64,000 bases of DNA from DASXHY01 sp035552155 (GTDB lineage Bacteria > Verrucomicrobiota > Verrucomicrobiia > Limisphaerales > DASXHY01): the NCBI GenBank assembly GCA_035552155.1, contig DASZLX010000025.1, positions 1-64,000 on the forward strand, written 5' to 3'. The notes under the pieces are model-generated. The model had not been told where the DNA came from. It did not search any database and worked only from the letters and a program-made list of their open reading frames with translations. Every line of letters starts with the position of its first letter. The first letter of the stretch is position 1. The translations under genes and the position numbers were made by a program. Shown here in pieces: positions 9,342-17,803 of this stretch.

Positions 9342-10439
9342 ATGAAAATGCAACACCTATTTCAACGTGTGTTCGCAAGTGTCGCGACGGCTCTCCTTGG
9401 GTTGTCCGTCGGCTGCGTGCACGTTCATCCGCAGGGCGGGACAGCATCCTATACCGAAACCTCAACGGTAACGACGGTTCACAACCCGCCCGCTCCGCCC
9501 GCTCCTTCCACCCAGGACTTGCAAAGCGTCGTGGACGGGGCTTACCAGAGTTTTAAAAACGACACTTCCGGGAAGAATGCTGATTACATTCCGTACCTCG
9601 CGAGCGTTCCGTCGGAGCTCTTCGCGGTCGTAATCGTCACGGTTGACGGCCAGGTGTTCGCGGCCGGCGACACCAATTACAGTTTCTCCATCCAATCCTG
9701 TTCCAAGGTTTTCACGATGGCCCAGGTCATGCAGGAATCAGGTGAAGATGCCGTGCTGAATAAAATCGGGGTGGAACCGACCGGCATGCCGTTCAATTCC
9801 ATCACGGCGCTGGGTTTGCATGAGAACCAGGCGGTCAATCCGCTGGTGAATGCGGGCGCGATCGCCAGCGTGAGCATGGTGCAGGCCACCAGCGCGGAGG
9901 ACCGGTGGCAAAAAATCCTGAACAACCAAAGCAGGTTTGCCGGCGAACCGTTGCAGCTTATTAATGACGTCTACCAATCGGAGGCAGCCACGAATTTTCG
10001 TAATCGGGGCATCGCCGAAATTTTATTCAATGGCCAACATCTCTTCTCCGACCCGCTGGAAGCGTGCGACGTCTACACCCGGCAATGTTCCATTGGCGTG
10101 AACGCCAGACAACTTGCCGTCATGGGCGCCACTCTGGCCAACGGTGGCGTCAACCCCATCACGCAGGAACGCTGCCTCGACGCAAAATATGTTCCCCGCG
10201 TTCTCGCGGTGATGACGATGGCGGGATTCTACGATGAGTCCGGCCAATGGGCTTATACCGCGGGGTTGCCGGCGAAAACCGGTGTGGGCGGCGGTATAGT
10301 CGCCGTGGTGCCCGGCAAAATGGCCATCGTCGGCTTCTCGCCGCGATTGAACGAAGCCGGCAACAGCATCCGGGCTACCAAGGCGATCAATTTCATCGAC
10401 GATCAACTCAATCTCAACCTGTTCGGTTCAGTCCGGTGA
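9342..10439 (+). CDS. glsA: Lipoprotein glutaminase (GlsA family)
   Basis: A 365-aa serine-dependent glutaminase converting glutamine to glutamate plus ammonia. The beta-lactamase-like active site is visible as Ser119-x-x-Lys122 in FSIQSCSKVF, followed by NPLVNAGAIAS and the C-terminal GLPAKTGVGGGIVAV. Unusually, the protein starts with a lipoprotein signal (LLGLSVGC, lipobox Cys25) and a Thr/Pro-rich linker up to about residue 57, whereas the usual E. coli-type glutaminases are about 305-310 aa and cytoplasmic. It should therefore sit in the periplasm or outer membrane. It pairs with the exported asparaginase just upstream, supplying glutamate for the exchanger/decarboxylase step. In E. coli, glutaminase YbaS supports acid resistance, which fits this context. 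Confidence 0.9.
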   Translation: MKMQHLFQRVFASVATALLGLSVGCVHVHPQGGTASYTETSTVTTVHNPPAPPAPSTQDLQSVVDGAYQSFKNDTSGKNADYIPYLASVPSELFAVVIVTVDGQVFAAGDTNYSFSIQSCSKVFTMAQVMQESGEDAVLNKIGVEPTGMPFNSITALGLHENQAVNPLVNAGAIASVSMVQATSAEDRWQKILNNQSRFAGEPLQLINDVYQSEAATNFRNRGIAEILFNGQHLFSDPLEACDVYTRQCSIGVNARQLAVMGATLANGGVNPITQERCLDAKYVPRVLAVMTMAGFYDESGQWAYTAGLPAKTGVGGGIVAVVPGKMAIVGFSPRLNEAGNSIRATKAINFIDDQLNLNLFGSVR

Positions 10440-10471
10440 CCCTCGCCGGAATTTCTCAGAATGGAATAATT

Positions 10472-11902
10472 ATGAAGACGAAAACCCTGATCATGTCCTG
10501 GGTCATTGGAATCGCGTTATCCGCTGTCGCGCAGACCCCGGAGGACTTCCAACGGATGCAGTCATCCTTGAATGCGATGCAGCAAACCATCACCAATCTA
10601 CAAAACGAAATTACGGACTTAAAGCAGCAGGAGGCGACCAATCCCGCGCCCGTGGTCCAAAGTGGAAAAGGGGTCGAGTTTACCGTGCCGACCATTAAGT
10701 CCGGTGAAGGCGAAAGCCAGGTCATCCCACATGAGAGTTTGCGGGACTACGAAGAAGCGGCGCAGCGCCCCAGCAAGATTGCGCTGGATCCCACCTACAA
10801 AGGCTTCATGCCGATACCGAACACACCTGCCTTTATCAAGTTCAATGCCAAGGTGAAACTGGACATGACGGCGGACAATCGAAATAGTGGCAATCCGGAC
10901 CGTTTTGTGACGGCGCAAATTCCTTTGGAGAGTGATCCTGCTCATGGCGGTGGCGTGCGGTTCAACGTGAACGCGCGCGCTTCTTCGTTAAGCGTCGATG
11001 TGCGGGCGCCGGATGTGGCGGGAGACCCGCGGTTTTACTATAACAACGACTTCTTTGCCGGAGGGAACAGTGGGGGCATGGGCTATCGTTTGAAACAATT
11101 GTACGGGCAATTCTTCAACATCACTGCCGGGTACACCTTCAGCATCTTTGAAGATCCCGACGTCTGGCCGGACACGGTGGATTTTGAAGGACCCAATTCA
11201 ATGATATACGCGCGACAACCGACGCTCCGCTATCTCTTGCCCATGGGCGAACATTGGCAGATGAACTTCGGCATTCAGCAACCCTCGTCCGACGTGGATA
11301 CGTTTAATACAAATACTATCAGCTCGGTAAATCACGCGCCGGACGGCGGCGTCAATGTCCGGTGGGAGGACAAGAAGGTGGGGCACGTCCAGGTGGCCGC
11401 GATTCTGCGCGACGTGGGGGCCAATAGTCCCACGTTCGGCAATCAGGATGTCTTCGGCTGGGGATTGATGGCGTCGACCAGTCTCAATTTGTTCGAAAAA
11501 GATTCGCTCCAGGCACAGGCGACGTACGGCCACGGCTATTTCCATTTTGCCAACGACAATTTTACCTACGCTGGATTTGAGGGCGGCGATGCCGCTTATG
11601 ATGGCGCCGGCAAATTGAAGGCGCTGCCGTTCTTAAGCCTCATGGGCGGGTACACGCACCGTTGGTCGGACTCATTCCGGTCCACCGCCAGTGTCGGTTG
11701 GAACGATTTGCACAACGAGGCATCGCAGGGTCCCGATGCTTATAACAAGACGTTCTATTCCAGCGTCAATGTTGTTTACCAGATGCGCAAGCGCGTGAGC
11801 TTCGGGCTCGAGGCGCTCTATGGAAAGAAACAGGTCAAGGATGGCGAAAAGGGGGATGTCATTCGGGTGCAAATGGGCATGACGGTGGCCTTATTCGATT
11901 AA
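10472..11902 (+). CDS. DcaP-like outer-membrane porin
   Basis: A 476-aa protein with signal peptide (about 1-20), a coiled-coil-forming segment (about 22-50, many Gln/Leu/Asn heptads), a linker, and a beta-barrel from about residue 110 ending in ALFD. The start of the barrel (residues about 108-130, PNTPAFIKFNAKVKLDMTA) resembles DcaP-type trimeric porins, which pass dicarboxylates and other small acids. The start at 10472 gives a canonical signal peptide; upstream in-frame sequence overlaps the glutaminase gene and is not signal-like. Placed directly after the asparaginase and glutaminase genes, it probably admits anionic amino acids or their amides through the outer membrane. Substrate is inferred from context and family. 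Confidence 0.75.
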   Translation: MKTKTLIMSWVIGIALSAVAQTPEDFQRMQSSLNAMQQTITNLQNEITDLKQQEATNPAPVVQSGKGVEFTVPTIKSGEGESQVIPHESLRDYEEAAQRPSKIALDPTYKGFMPIPNTPAFIKFNAKVKLDMTADNRNSGNPDRFVTAQIPLESDPAHGGGVRFNVNARASSLSVDVRAPDVAGDPRFYYNNDFFAGGNSGGMGYRLKQLYGQFFNITAGYTFSIFEDPDVWPDTVDFEGPNSMIYARQPTLRYLLPMGEHWQMNFGIQQPSSDVDTFNTNTISSVNHAPDGGVNVRWEDKKVGHVQVAAILRDVGANSPTFGNQDVFGWGLMASTSLNLFEKDSLQAQATYGHGYFHFANDNFTYAGFEGGDAAYDGAGKLKALPFLSLMGGYTHRWSDSFRSTASVGWNDLHNEASQGPDAYNKTFYSSVNVVYQMRKRVSFGLEALYGKKQVKDGEKGDVIRVQMGMTVALFD

Positions 11903-11916
11903 TGAACGGTATTTTT

Positions 11917-11938
11917 CAGCCTGCCGGGAAGCGGGCTG
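11917..11938 (+). other. Intra-operon hairpin
   Basis: CAGCCTGC (11917-11924) pairs with GCGGGCTG (11931-11938), 8 bp including one G-U, with a 6-nt loop. It lies between the porin and TRIC genes. No T tract follows on the plus strand, so an mRNA-stability or processing element is more likely than a terminator. Confidence 0.4.
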
Positions 11939-11956
11939 GGAGGAAGGAATACCATC

Positions 11957-12685
11957 GTGATTCATCAACTCCAGGAGTATTTGCGGGGTGAGCCGCTGAA
12001 GTTTCCCGAAAGCTTCGATCTGATTGCGGTCTTACTTTTTTCGTTGTCCGGCGTGGTGGCGGCGATGCGGCGCGCTTACGATGCCGTGGGTGTTTTCATT
12101 CTGGCTCTGGTGACGGGCGCAGGCGGTGGCTTGATTCGCGATGGGCTATTTTTGCGACAGGCGCCGCCGGCACTGATGCAAAACTGGCGTTTGCTGCCGG
12201 CAGTCCTCGGCGCTTGTTTTTTGGGATGGCTGGTGCACGACTGGATTGTGCGATGGCAAAAGGGGATCGCGGTGCTCGACGCCGTTGGCCTCGGGATCTT
12301 CAGCATGGTGGGTCTGCTCAAGGCCATTGAAACGGGCTTAAGCGTGCCGGCTTCAATACTCGTCGGCGTCGCGAACGCCGTGGGAGGTGGATTGTTGCGC
12401 GACCTGCTGACCGGCGAGGAGCCTCTTTTGTTTAAGCCGGGCCAGTTTTACGTGCTGGCTTCGCTCGCGGGGTGCCTCGTCTTTGTGGGTTTCGCACACA
12501 AAGCTCTCCTGACGCCACGACATGCGGAATGGCTCGCAGTCACGACCATCTTCGGACTGCGCATCTTTGCCATCATGTTCAACTGGCGCACCACTCCGCT
12601 TCAACCGTACTTCAGGATGCCGGCGCCCTCCGGGGCGAAGCCTCTAAATCAGTCATCCGTGACCGAATACCAAAAGGAATTATGA
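11957..12685 (+). CDS. TRIC-family (UPF0126/YadS-like) membrane channel
   Basis: A 242-aa inner-membrane protein with seven predicted helices built from two repeats, each containing the glycine-rich signature: GAGGGLIRDGLF (about residues 54-65) and NAVGGGLLRDLL (about 139-150). This is the hallmark of bacterial trimeric intracellular cation channel homologues (UPF0126/YadS). Relatives conduct K+ or have been linked to glycine transport. The GTG start at 11957 is preceded by AGGAAGGA. The stop overlaps the next ATG (ATGA), coupling it to the second AspT-type exchanger. A counter-ion or small-amino-acid role beside electrogenic exchange is inference. The tail after residue 220 is polar and of unknown use. 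Confidence 0.85.
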   Translation: MIHQLQEYLRGEPLKFPESFDLIAVLLFSLSGVVAAMRRAYDAVGVFILALVTGAGGGLIRDGLFLRQAPPALMQNWRLLPAVLGACFLGWLVHDWIVRWQKGIAVLDAVGLGIFSMVGLLKAIETGLSVPASILVGVANAVGGGLLRDLLTGEEPLLFKPGQFYVLASLAGCLVFVGFAHKALLTPRHAEWLAVTTIFGLRIFAIMFNWRTTPLQPYFRMPAPSGAKPLNQSSVTEYQKEL

Positions 12686-14373
12686 ACGTCATCGTTGAGC
12701 TGTTTCAAAAACACCCCGAGTTGGCGGTGTTTTTCTGCCTGGCCGCGGGTTACTGGGTGGGCAGTGTAAAGTTGGGCCGATTCAGCCTCGGGACAGTGGT
12801 CGGCACGTTGTTGGTCGCATTGATAGTGGGGCAAATGCACATCGTCGTTCCTGACTTTATCAAGACATTGTTCTTTTCGTTGTTCATGTTTGCGGTCGGC
12901 TATCACGTGGGCCCGCAGTTTTTCAGCGGACTCCGCCGGGGCGGTTTGCAAATGGTGGTGCTGTCAGTGATTTTTTGCCTCGTGGGCCTGGGAATAGTGT
13001 TGTTGACCGCAAAGTTATTCGGCTTGGACAAGGGATTCGCGGCCGGTCTTCTTTCGGGCGGCCTGACACAATCGTCGGTTATCGGTTCGGCGACGGATGC
13101 CATTGGCCGCCTGCCGTTGCCCGAGAACGTCCGGCAGGAACTCGCGCATCACGTGCCGCTCGGCGATGCCGTGACCTACATTTTTGGCGTGATTGCGCCA
13201 TCGGTATTTCTGTCGAAATTCGCCCCGAAGCTGATCCGGGCTGACTTGAAAGTAGAATGCGAAAAAATGGAGGACGAACTCAGCGGCGGCCCGGGCCGGA
13301 AATTGTCCGGGGCGTTCGATTCCTATGTGCCGGTGGATCTCCAGGCATTTCGCATCGATCACGAAGGGCTGGTGGGAAAAGGAATCGGGTATTTGGAGAG
13401 AATTCTGCCGGACCGCTGCTACGTGCAGCGCATTCGCCATGGACGAAAAGTGCTCAAGCCTCAGGATGAGGTTACGCTCCAACGCGGCGATGTGATCGTA
13501 GTCTCCGGCAATCGTGAAGACCTGATTAAAGTCCAATCGCTTATTGGGGGACCGATTGCAGATCCCGAGGCGATGGACATGCCGTTCGAAACGGTCCCGG
13601 TGATTGTTACGCAAAAAGCCGCCATCGGAAAAACTCTTGGAGAAATCCGTGAAGCAGCTCCGGCGCGTGCCAAAGGAATCCATCTGCGAAGAATCACGCG
13701 CCAGGGCCAGACCTTGCCGCGATTGCTGAATACCCGTGTGGCGCGCGGCGATGTGCTGGAACTCGTCGGGCAGCCGGCGGATATCGAGAGGGCCGCGCGA
13801 TTCCTCGGTTTCCCGGATCGTCCGTCGGAGAAATCCGATTTTGTTTTTATCAGCCTTGCCTGTGTGGTGGGCGTGCTCCTGGGAGTGTTTTCCATAAAGA
13901 TCGGTGCCATTGCCGTGAGCCTCGGATCCAGCGGCGGCATTCTCGTCGGGGGACTGTTCTTCGGCTGGTTTCATTCCCTGTTTCCCCGTTTTGGCCGGGT
14001 TCCTTCCGCGGCGGTCTGGCTGATGGAGACACTGGGATTGAACGTGTTTATCGCCGCCGTGGGCCTCGCCGCGGGCCCGCACGCGGTGGCGGCCATGAAG
14101 TCGGACGGCCTGCAATTGCTGGCGGCGGGCGTGGCGGTGACTTTGATTCCGCATGTCGTGACCCTGTTGGTGGGTCGTTACGGCTTCAAATTAAACGCCG
14201 GCGTGCTGCTCGGCGCCTGCGCGGGCGCAGGCACGGCCACCCCCGCCATGCAGGCGATCAATGAAGAATCGCAAAGCGCGGTGCCAACGCTGGGCTTCAC
14301 GATTCCCTATGCCCTCAGCAATGTATTGCTGACGGCCTGGGGACCGGTGGTGGTGGCATTGGTCACAGGATAA
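12682..14373 (+). CDS. Second AspT-type exchanger
   Basis: A 563-aa paralogue of the exchanger at 3384 with the same layout: membrane half, two RCK_C-like segments (about residues 205-285 and 295-375), membrane half. N-termini align closely (HPELAVFFCLAAGYWVG against YPEIAIFLTLALGFWFG). It retains GYHVGPQFF and GLAAGPHAV and the C-terminal GACAGAGTATPA. It is coupled by ATGA to the TRIC gene. Because the operon also holds glutamate decarboxylase and glutaminase but no GadC, this copy may exchange glutamate for GABA, which would be a new activity for the family. Alternatively it may be a redundant aspartate:alanine exchanger. Family call is secure, substrate is inference. Confidence 0.85.
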   Translation: MNVIVELFQKHPELAVFFCLAAGYWVGSVKLGRFSLGTVVGTLLVALIVGQMHIVVPDFIKTLFFSLFMFAVGYHVGPQFFSGLRRGGLQMVVLSVIFCLVGLGIVLLTAKLFGLDKGFAAGLLSGGLTQSSVIGSATDAIGRLPLPENVRQELAHHVPLGDAVTYIFGVIAPSVFLSKFAPKLIRADLKVECEKMEDELSGGPGRKLSGAFDSYVPVDLQAFRIDHEGLVGKGIGYLERILPDRCYVQRIRHGRKVLKPQDEVTLQRGDVIVVSGNREDLIKVQSLIGGPIADPEAMDMPFETVPVIVTQKAAIGKTLGEIREAAPARAKGIHLRRITRQGQTLPRLLNTRVARGDVLELVGQPADIERAARFLGFPDRPSEKSDFVFISLACVVGVLLGVFSIKIGAIAVSLGSSGGILVGGLFFGWFHSLFPRFGRVPSAAVWLMETLGLNVFIAAVGLAAGPHAVAAMKSDGLQLLAAGVAVTLIPHVVTLLVGRYGFKLNAGVLLGACAGAGTATPAMQAINEESQSAVPTLGFTIPYALSNVLLTAWGPVVVALVTG

Positions 14374-14395
14374 ACCCAAACCAAATTCACAACGC

Positions 14396-14758
14396 ATGAG
14401 TACTGAAATAGTAAACAATCGCGAAGGCATTTTGACTGTCAAGATTACGGGCCATCTCAGCCAGGCCGAACTGCTCACGACGCAGAAAGCCGCGGCGGAT
14501 ATTCTTCGCGAACACGGCGGGTCACGTCTTCTGTTCGTCGCCGAAGATTTTCAAGGCTGGGAGCGCGGGGCCGATTGGGACGATTTTTCCGCGCAATTCG
14601 AACTCGATCATTACGCCAAACGCATTGCCATCGTGGGCGAGCGGCGCTGGAAAGACCTCGCGCTGCTCTTTGCCGGCAAAGGTCTCCGGCGCGTTGACAT
14701 CGAATATTTTATTCCACCCGACCTTGAGAAAGCGCGCGCGTGGCTGTCGGGCGGCTGA
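14396..14758 (+). CDS. STAS/SpoIIAA-like protein
   Basis: A 120-aa soluble protein of the SpoIIAA-like/SEC14-STAS type. The sequence alternates strands and helices: GILTVKITGHLSQAEL, then SRLLFVAEDFQGWERGADWDDF, then KRIAIVGERRWKD, then DIEYFIPPDLEKARAWL. This pattern is shared with small proteins annotated as STAS/SEC14 domain-containing; their biochemical role is unknown, possibly membrane or lipid association. It follows the second exchanger by 22 nt, so it may regulate or bind the transporter. A different STAS-like protein starts at 32452. Confidence 0.75.
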   Translation: MSTEIVNNREGILTVKITGHLSQAELLTTQKAAADILREHGGSRLLFVAEDFQGWERGADWDDFSAQFELDHYAKRIAIVGERRWKDLALLFAGKGLRRVDIEYFIPPDLEKARAWLSGG

Positions 14759-14784
14759 TTCAGAAAGAATCTTCAGAAGGAATT

Positions 14785-15276
14785 ATGAACTACAACACTT
14801 CCCATCGTGTGCGCCGTGCCGGCGGCGCCTGCCGTCAACTCACCGGGGTCATTCTATTGATGTTTTTTTCCACACCGGCACACGCCTCGATGCTTCATGG
14901 CGAGACCCTCGACAAGCTGGCGAACGTGCTGAGCTGGGTCGTTCTGGTGATCGCTCCGGTCATCGGCATCGTGGTGTTTCTAATGATTCATATTCTCCCT
15001 GAGAAAATTGCCGAAAAGCGGCAGCACCCCCAGGCCAAAGCGATTCAATGCCTGTGTCTGTTGTCGCTCGTGTTCGGCGGGTTGCTCTGGCCCCTGGCGT
15101 GGTTGTGGGCCTATAGCAAACCGGTGCTTCACCAACTGGCGTACGGCACCGACAAAGCCGGGCACGAGGACGAGGCTTTTCCGAAGAATGAAGAGGAAGA
15201 GCTTCGGCGCCTGCGCGAACGGGTCGCCGAGTTGGAAACCAAACGCGCCGGCGAAGGCGAAAAGAGGAAGGACTGA
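14785..15276 (+). CDS. DUF3302 inner-membrane protein (YiaW-like)
   Basis: A 163-aa membrane protein. A hydrophobic signal-like segment spans about residues 17-36. Two transmembrane helices lie at about 50-73 and 90-112 (VLSWVVLVIAPVIGIVVFLMI and CLCLLSLVFGGLLWPLAWLW), followed by an acidic and charged C-terminal coiled coil (EEEELRRLRERVAELE). This matches DUF3302 proteins such as E. coli YiaW. As in E. coli yiaWV, the next gene, 2 nt downstream, is an HlyD-family protein. Its function is unknown; pairing suggests it partners the membrane-fusion protein. The start at 14785 follows AGAAGGAATT. Confidence 0.78.
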   Translation: MNYNTSHRVRRAGGACRQLTGVILLMFFSTPAHASMLHGETLDKLANVLSWVVLVIAPVIGIVVFLMIHILPEKIAEKRQHPQAKAIQCLCLLSLVFGGLLWPLAWLWAYSKPVLHQLAYGTDKAGHEDEAFPKNEEEELRRLRERVAELETKRAGEGEKRKD

Positions 15277-15278
15277 TT

Positions 15279-16361
15279 ATGGAAATCCTGTTGCTTGCCA
15301 TCTATTCGTTTTTCATTTGGCTGATATTTTTCAAATTCAAATGGTTGCCGTGGAACTTCGTCAGCCAGGTCATTGTCATAGCTCTTCCCATCATCGCGTT
15401 GACGGTATTGATCCTCGTGCTCAACATCGTCGCGCCCTCCTCCCACGATGTGCGCGTGATCAACTACGTGGTGCCGATTAATCCGCCGGTGCGTGGCCTG
15501 GTTGTCGAAGTTCCCATTGAGCCAAATCGCCCGATAAAAAAGGGCGACGAGCTTTTTAAAATTGATCCGGTGCCGTACCAGATTGCGGTCAGCAACTTCC
15601 AGGCGTCGGTCCTCAGTCTGCGCGAACAGTTGAAAAGCAGCCAGGCCGCCGATGCGATCAACCGCGACAAGCTTGCGCTCGCGCAAAAGCGCGTGGGCCA
15701 ATACACCGAACTGGCCGCCAGCGGAGCCGGAAACAAATTCGACGAGGAACAAACGGAGACGGATGTGCTGAATTTGCAAAGCCAGATTGCTTCCGCGGCC
15801 GCGGCCGAAGACAGCATCCGGGCCCAAATTGCCAGTTCAGAAGCCCAGCTTGCCAATTCACAATGGGAATTGAGTCAAACCGTCTTTTACGCTCCGGCCA
15901 ACGGCACGGTCGTGGGCCTGACGCTTCGTCCCGGTGCGATGGCCGTGACGCTGCCGATCAATCCGGCCATGAATTTCATCGAGGACGAACAGTGGATTCT
16001 CGCCATCTACAATCAGAATGAGGTGCGGAAGATTAAACCCGGACAGGAGGCGGAGATCGCTTTCAAGATGTATCCCGGGCGAATTGTGAAATGCAAAGTG
16101 GATTCGATCATGTGGGCCACTGCGCAGGGGCAACTGCCGATTGGCGCCTTTAACACCGCCGGCGGCGTGGCGCCCATTCCACCCTACGCCCTCGCGGTCC
16201 GCCTGATTCCTGAGGGCAAGGACCAGGACATTTTTCTGGCGTCGGGCGCTCGCGGCGCCGGGGCGGTATTCACCGACAGCGGCGAGATGATTCATATTCT
16301 TCGCAAGATACTGATTCGCGTCAGCGCGAAACTGGATTGGCTGATTCTGAAACTGCATTGA
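15279..16361 (+). CDS. HlyD-family membrane-fusion protein (YiaV-like)
   Basis: A 360-aa periplasmic adaptor anchored by N-terminal helices (residues about 3-20 and 29-52). It has a split lipoyl/biotinyl-like domain: VRGLVVEVPIEPNRPIKKGDELFKID on one side and FYAPANGTVVGLTLRPGAM on the other. Between them is an alpha-helical hairpin with Ala/Gln-rich heptads (about 105-200). A beta-barrel segment follows. With the DUF3302 protein upstream it matches the YiaW-YiaV pair, and the NodT-type channel follows 7 nt later, so an envelope-spanning efflux conduit is likely. No RND, MFS or ABC pump is encoded in the operon. Confidence 0.88.
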   Translation: MEILLLAIYSFFIWLIFFKFKWLPWNFVSQVIVIALPIIALTVLILVLNIVAPSSHDVRVINYVVPINPPVRGLVVEVPIEPNRPIKKGDELFKIDPVPYQIAVSNFQASVLSLREQLKSSQAADAINRDKLALAQKRVGQYTELAASGAGNKFDEEQTETDVLNLQSQIASAAAAEDSIRAQIASSEAQLANSQWELSQTVFYAPANGTVVGLTLRPGAMAVTLPINPAMNFIEDEQWILAIYNQNEVRKIKPGQEAEIAFKMYPGRIVKCKVDSIMWATAQGQLPIGAFNTAGGVAPIPPYALAVRLIPEGKDQDIFLASGARGAGAVFTDSGEMIHILRKILIRVSAKLDWLILKLH

Positions 16362-16368
16362 GGCGGGC

Positions 16369-17799
16369 ATGCGATTCTCAAAAACCATCCTGAGCGTTTT
16401 AGCAGGCGCAACGCTGGCCGGTTGCAAGACGAAAGCGCCGCCCACCACCCGGGAAGTTCAGCGGCAATCGGGTGTGAGCCGTCTGGACCTGGCCCGGCCC
16501 TGGACAGCAGCGCCGGTTTCCACAAATACTCCGGAGGACAACTGGCTGGCGACGTTCCAAGACCCTCAACTCGACGCGCTGGTCACCGAGGCACTCGCCC
16601 ACAACCCGGACCTCCGGGTGGCATTCGCCACCGTCGAACAGGCCGCGGAATACGTCGGCCTGGCCCGATCCGAGCTTCGGCCAAACGTGAACTTGCTCGG
16701 CACCGGCGGATTCAATATGGGTGGCGGGGATGTGAGTTCCGCGTTGCAAGGAGTATCGTTGGGGGTTTCCTGGGAGCCGGATTTGTGGGGCCGAATGCGT
16801 TACGCCCGGAATGCCGCACAGGCGGGTTACGCTTCCGCCAAGGCGGATTTCGAATTCGCGCGCCAGTCGCTGGCGGCGAATACCGGCAAGTGCTGGTTCG
16901 CTGCCACGGCGGCGTGGCGGGAGCAACAGATTTCCGAAGACATGGTGAAAGCAGCGGACGGATTGCTAACCCTGGCAACGCAACGCCAGAAGGTCGGGCC
17001 GGGCTCCGAGCAGGACATCGTTCTCGCGCGCGCCAACCTGGGAAACCTTCAGGACACCGCGAAGCAAACGCGGTTGGCGTACGAACAATCGTTGCGCGCC
17101 CTTGAGTTGCTGGTGGGCCGTTACCCGGCCGCTGAGATCGCCTCGCGTCCCGATTTTGGCGAACTCCCGGATGATATTCCCGCCGGGCTGCCGATCCAGA
17201 TGTTGGAGCGGCGGCCGGACATGATTGCCGCGGAGCGTCGCGTGGACGCCGCGTTTAATCGCATCGGAGAAGCAAAGGCCGCGCTATTGCCCCGCATCTT
17301 TCTAAACGCGAACCTAGCCGTGGTTAAGAGCGACGTGCTGCAATTGAAAAAAGGTTTCCATAATCCCGTCACCGGCGCCGGCCTCAAGTTCATTGCGCCG
17401 CTTTACCAGGGGGGCGCGCTGGAGACGAAGATTCGCATCCGTACGCTCGAACAAAAACAGGCGCTCGCCGAATACGCTCGTCTCGCGCTGCGGGCCATCG
17501 GTGATGTCGAGGACGCGCTGGCCGAGGCGCAGACGCTGGACGATCGCGAAAGTGGATTAAACCAGGTCCTGGCGGACACTGAACGCGCGCTCACTCTCGC
17601 GCAAACCAGTTATCGCGTGGGCCGCGGCGATCTGCGCGCAGTGCAACAACAGCAGTTGAATGTGCAGACGGCGCGAATGGCGTTGCTTCGGGTGCAAAGC
17701 CAGCAGCGGATTCAACGGGTCAACCTGCATCTCGCCCTGGGTGGCAGCTTCGAATCGCCTCCTGGTGACCTGACTTTCAAAACGGAAACTCCCAAATGA
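16369..17799 (+). CDS. NodT/OprM-type outer-membrane efflux lipoprotein
   Basis: A 476-aa TolC-superfamily outer-membrane factor. The N-terminus is a lipoprotein signal (GATLAGC, Cys19). Two OEP repeats follow: the first has DPQLDALVTEALAHNPDL at about residue 65, and the second starts near residue 255 with AGLPIQMLERRPDMIAAERR, a family hallmark. Long Ala/Gln/Leu-rich helices form the periplasmic tunnel. It sits 7 nt after the HlyD-type gene, so the two should form an export channel. The cargo is unknown; given the operon, export of decarboxylation products or acids is possible but speculative. Confidence 0.9.
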   Translation: MRFSKTILSVLAGATLAGCKTKAPPTTREVQRQSGVSRLDLARPWTAAPVSTNTPEDNWLATFQDPQLDALVTEALAHNPDLRVAFATVEQAAEYVGLARSELRPNVNLLGTGGFNMGGGDVSSALQGVSLGVSWEPDLWGRMRYARNAAQAGYASAKADFEFARQSLAANTGKCWFAATAAWREQQISEDMVKAADGLLTLATQRQKVGPGSEQDIVLARANLGNLQDTAKQTRLAYEQSLRALELLVGRYPAAEIASRPDFGELPDDIPAGLPIQMLERRPDMIAAERRVDAAFNRIGEAKAALLPRIFLNANLAVVKSDVLQLKKGFHNPVTGAGLKFIAPLYQGGALETKIRIRTLEQKQALAEYARLALRAIGDVEDALAEAQTLDDRESGLNQVLADTERALTLAQTSYRVGRGDLRAVQQQQLNVQTARMALLRVQSQQRIQRVNLHLALGGSFESPPGDLTFKTETPK

Positions 17800-17803
17800 C
17801 GAT

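Noticed and set aside
13015..14154. 379-aa minus-strand frame opposite the second exchanger
   Set aside because: It mirrors a well-conserved transporter gene and its product has an antisense-type composition without recognisable motifs.
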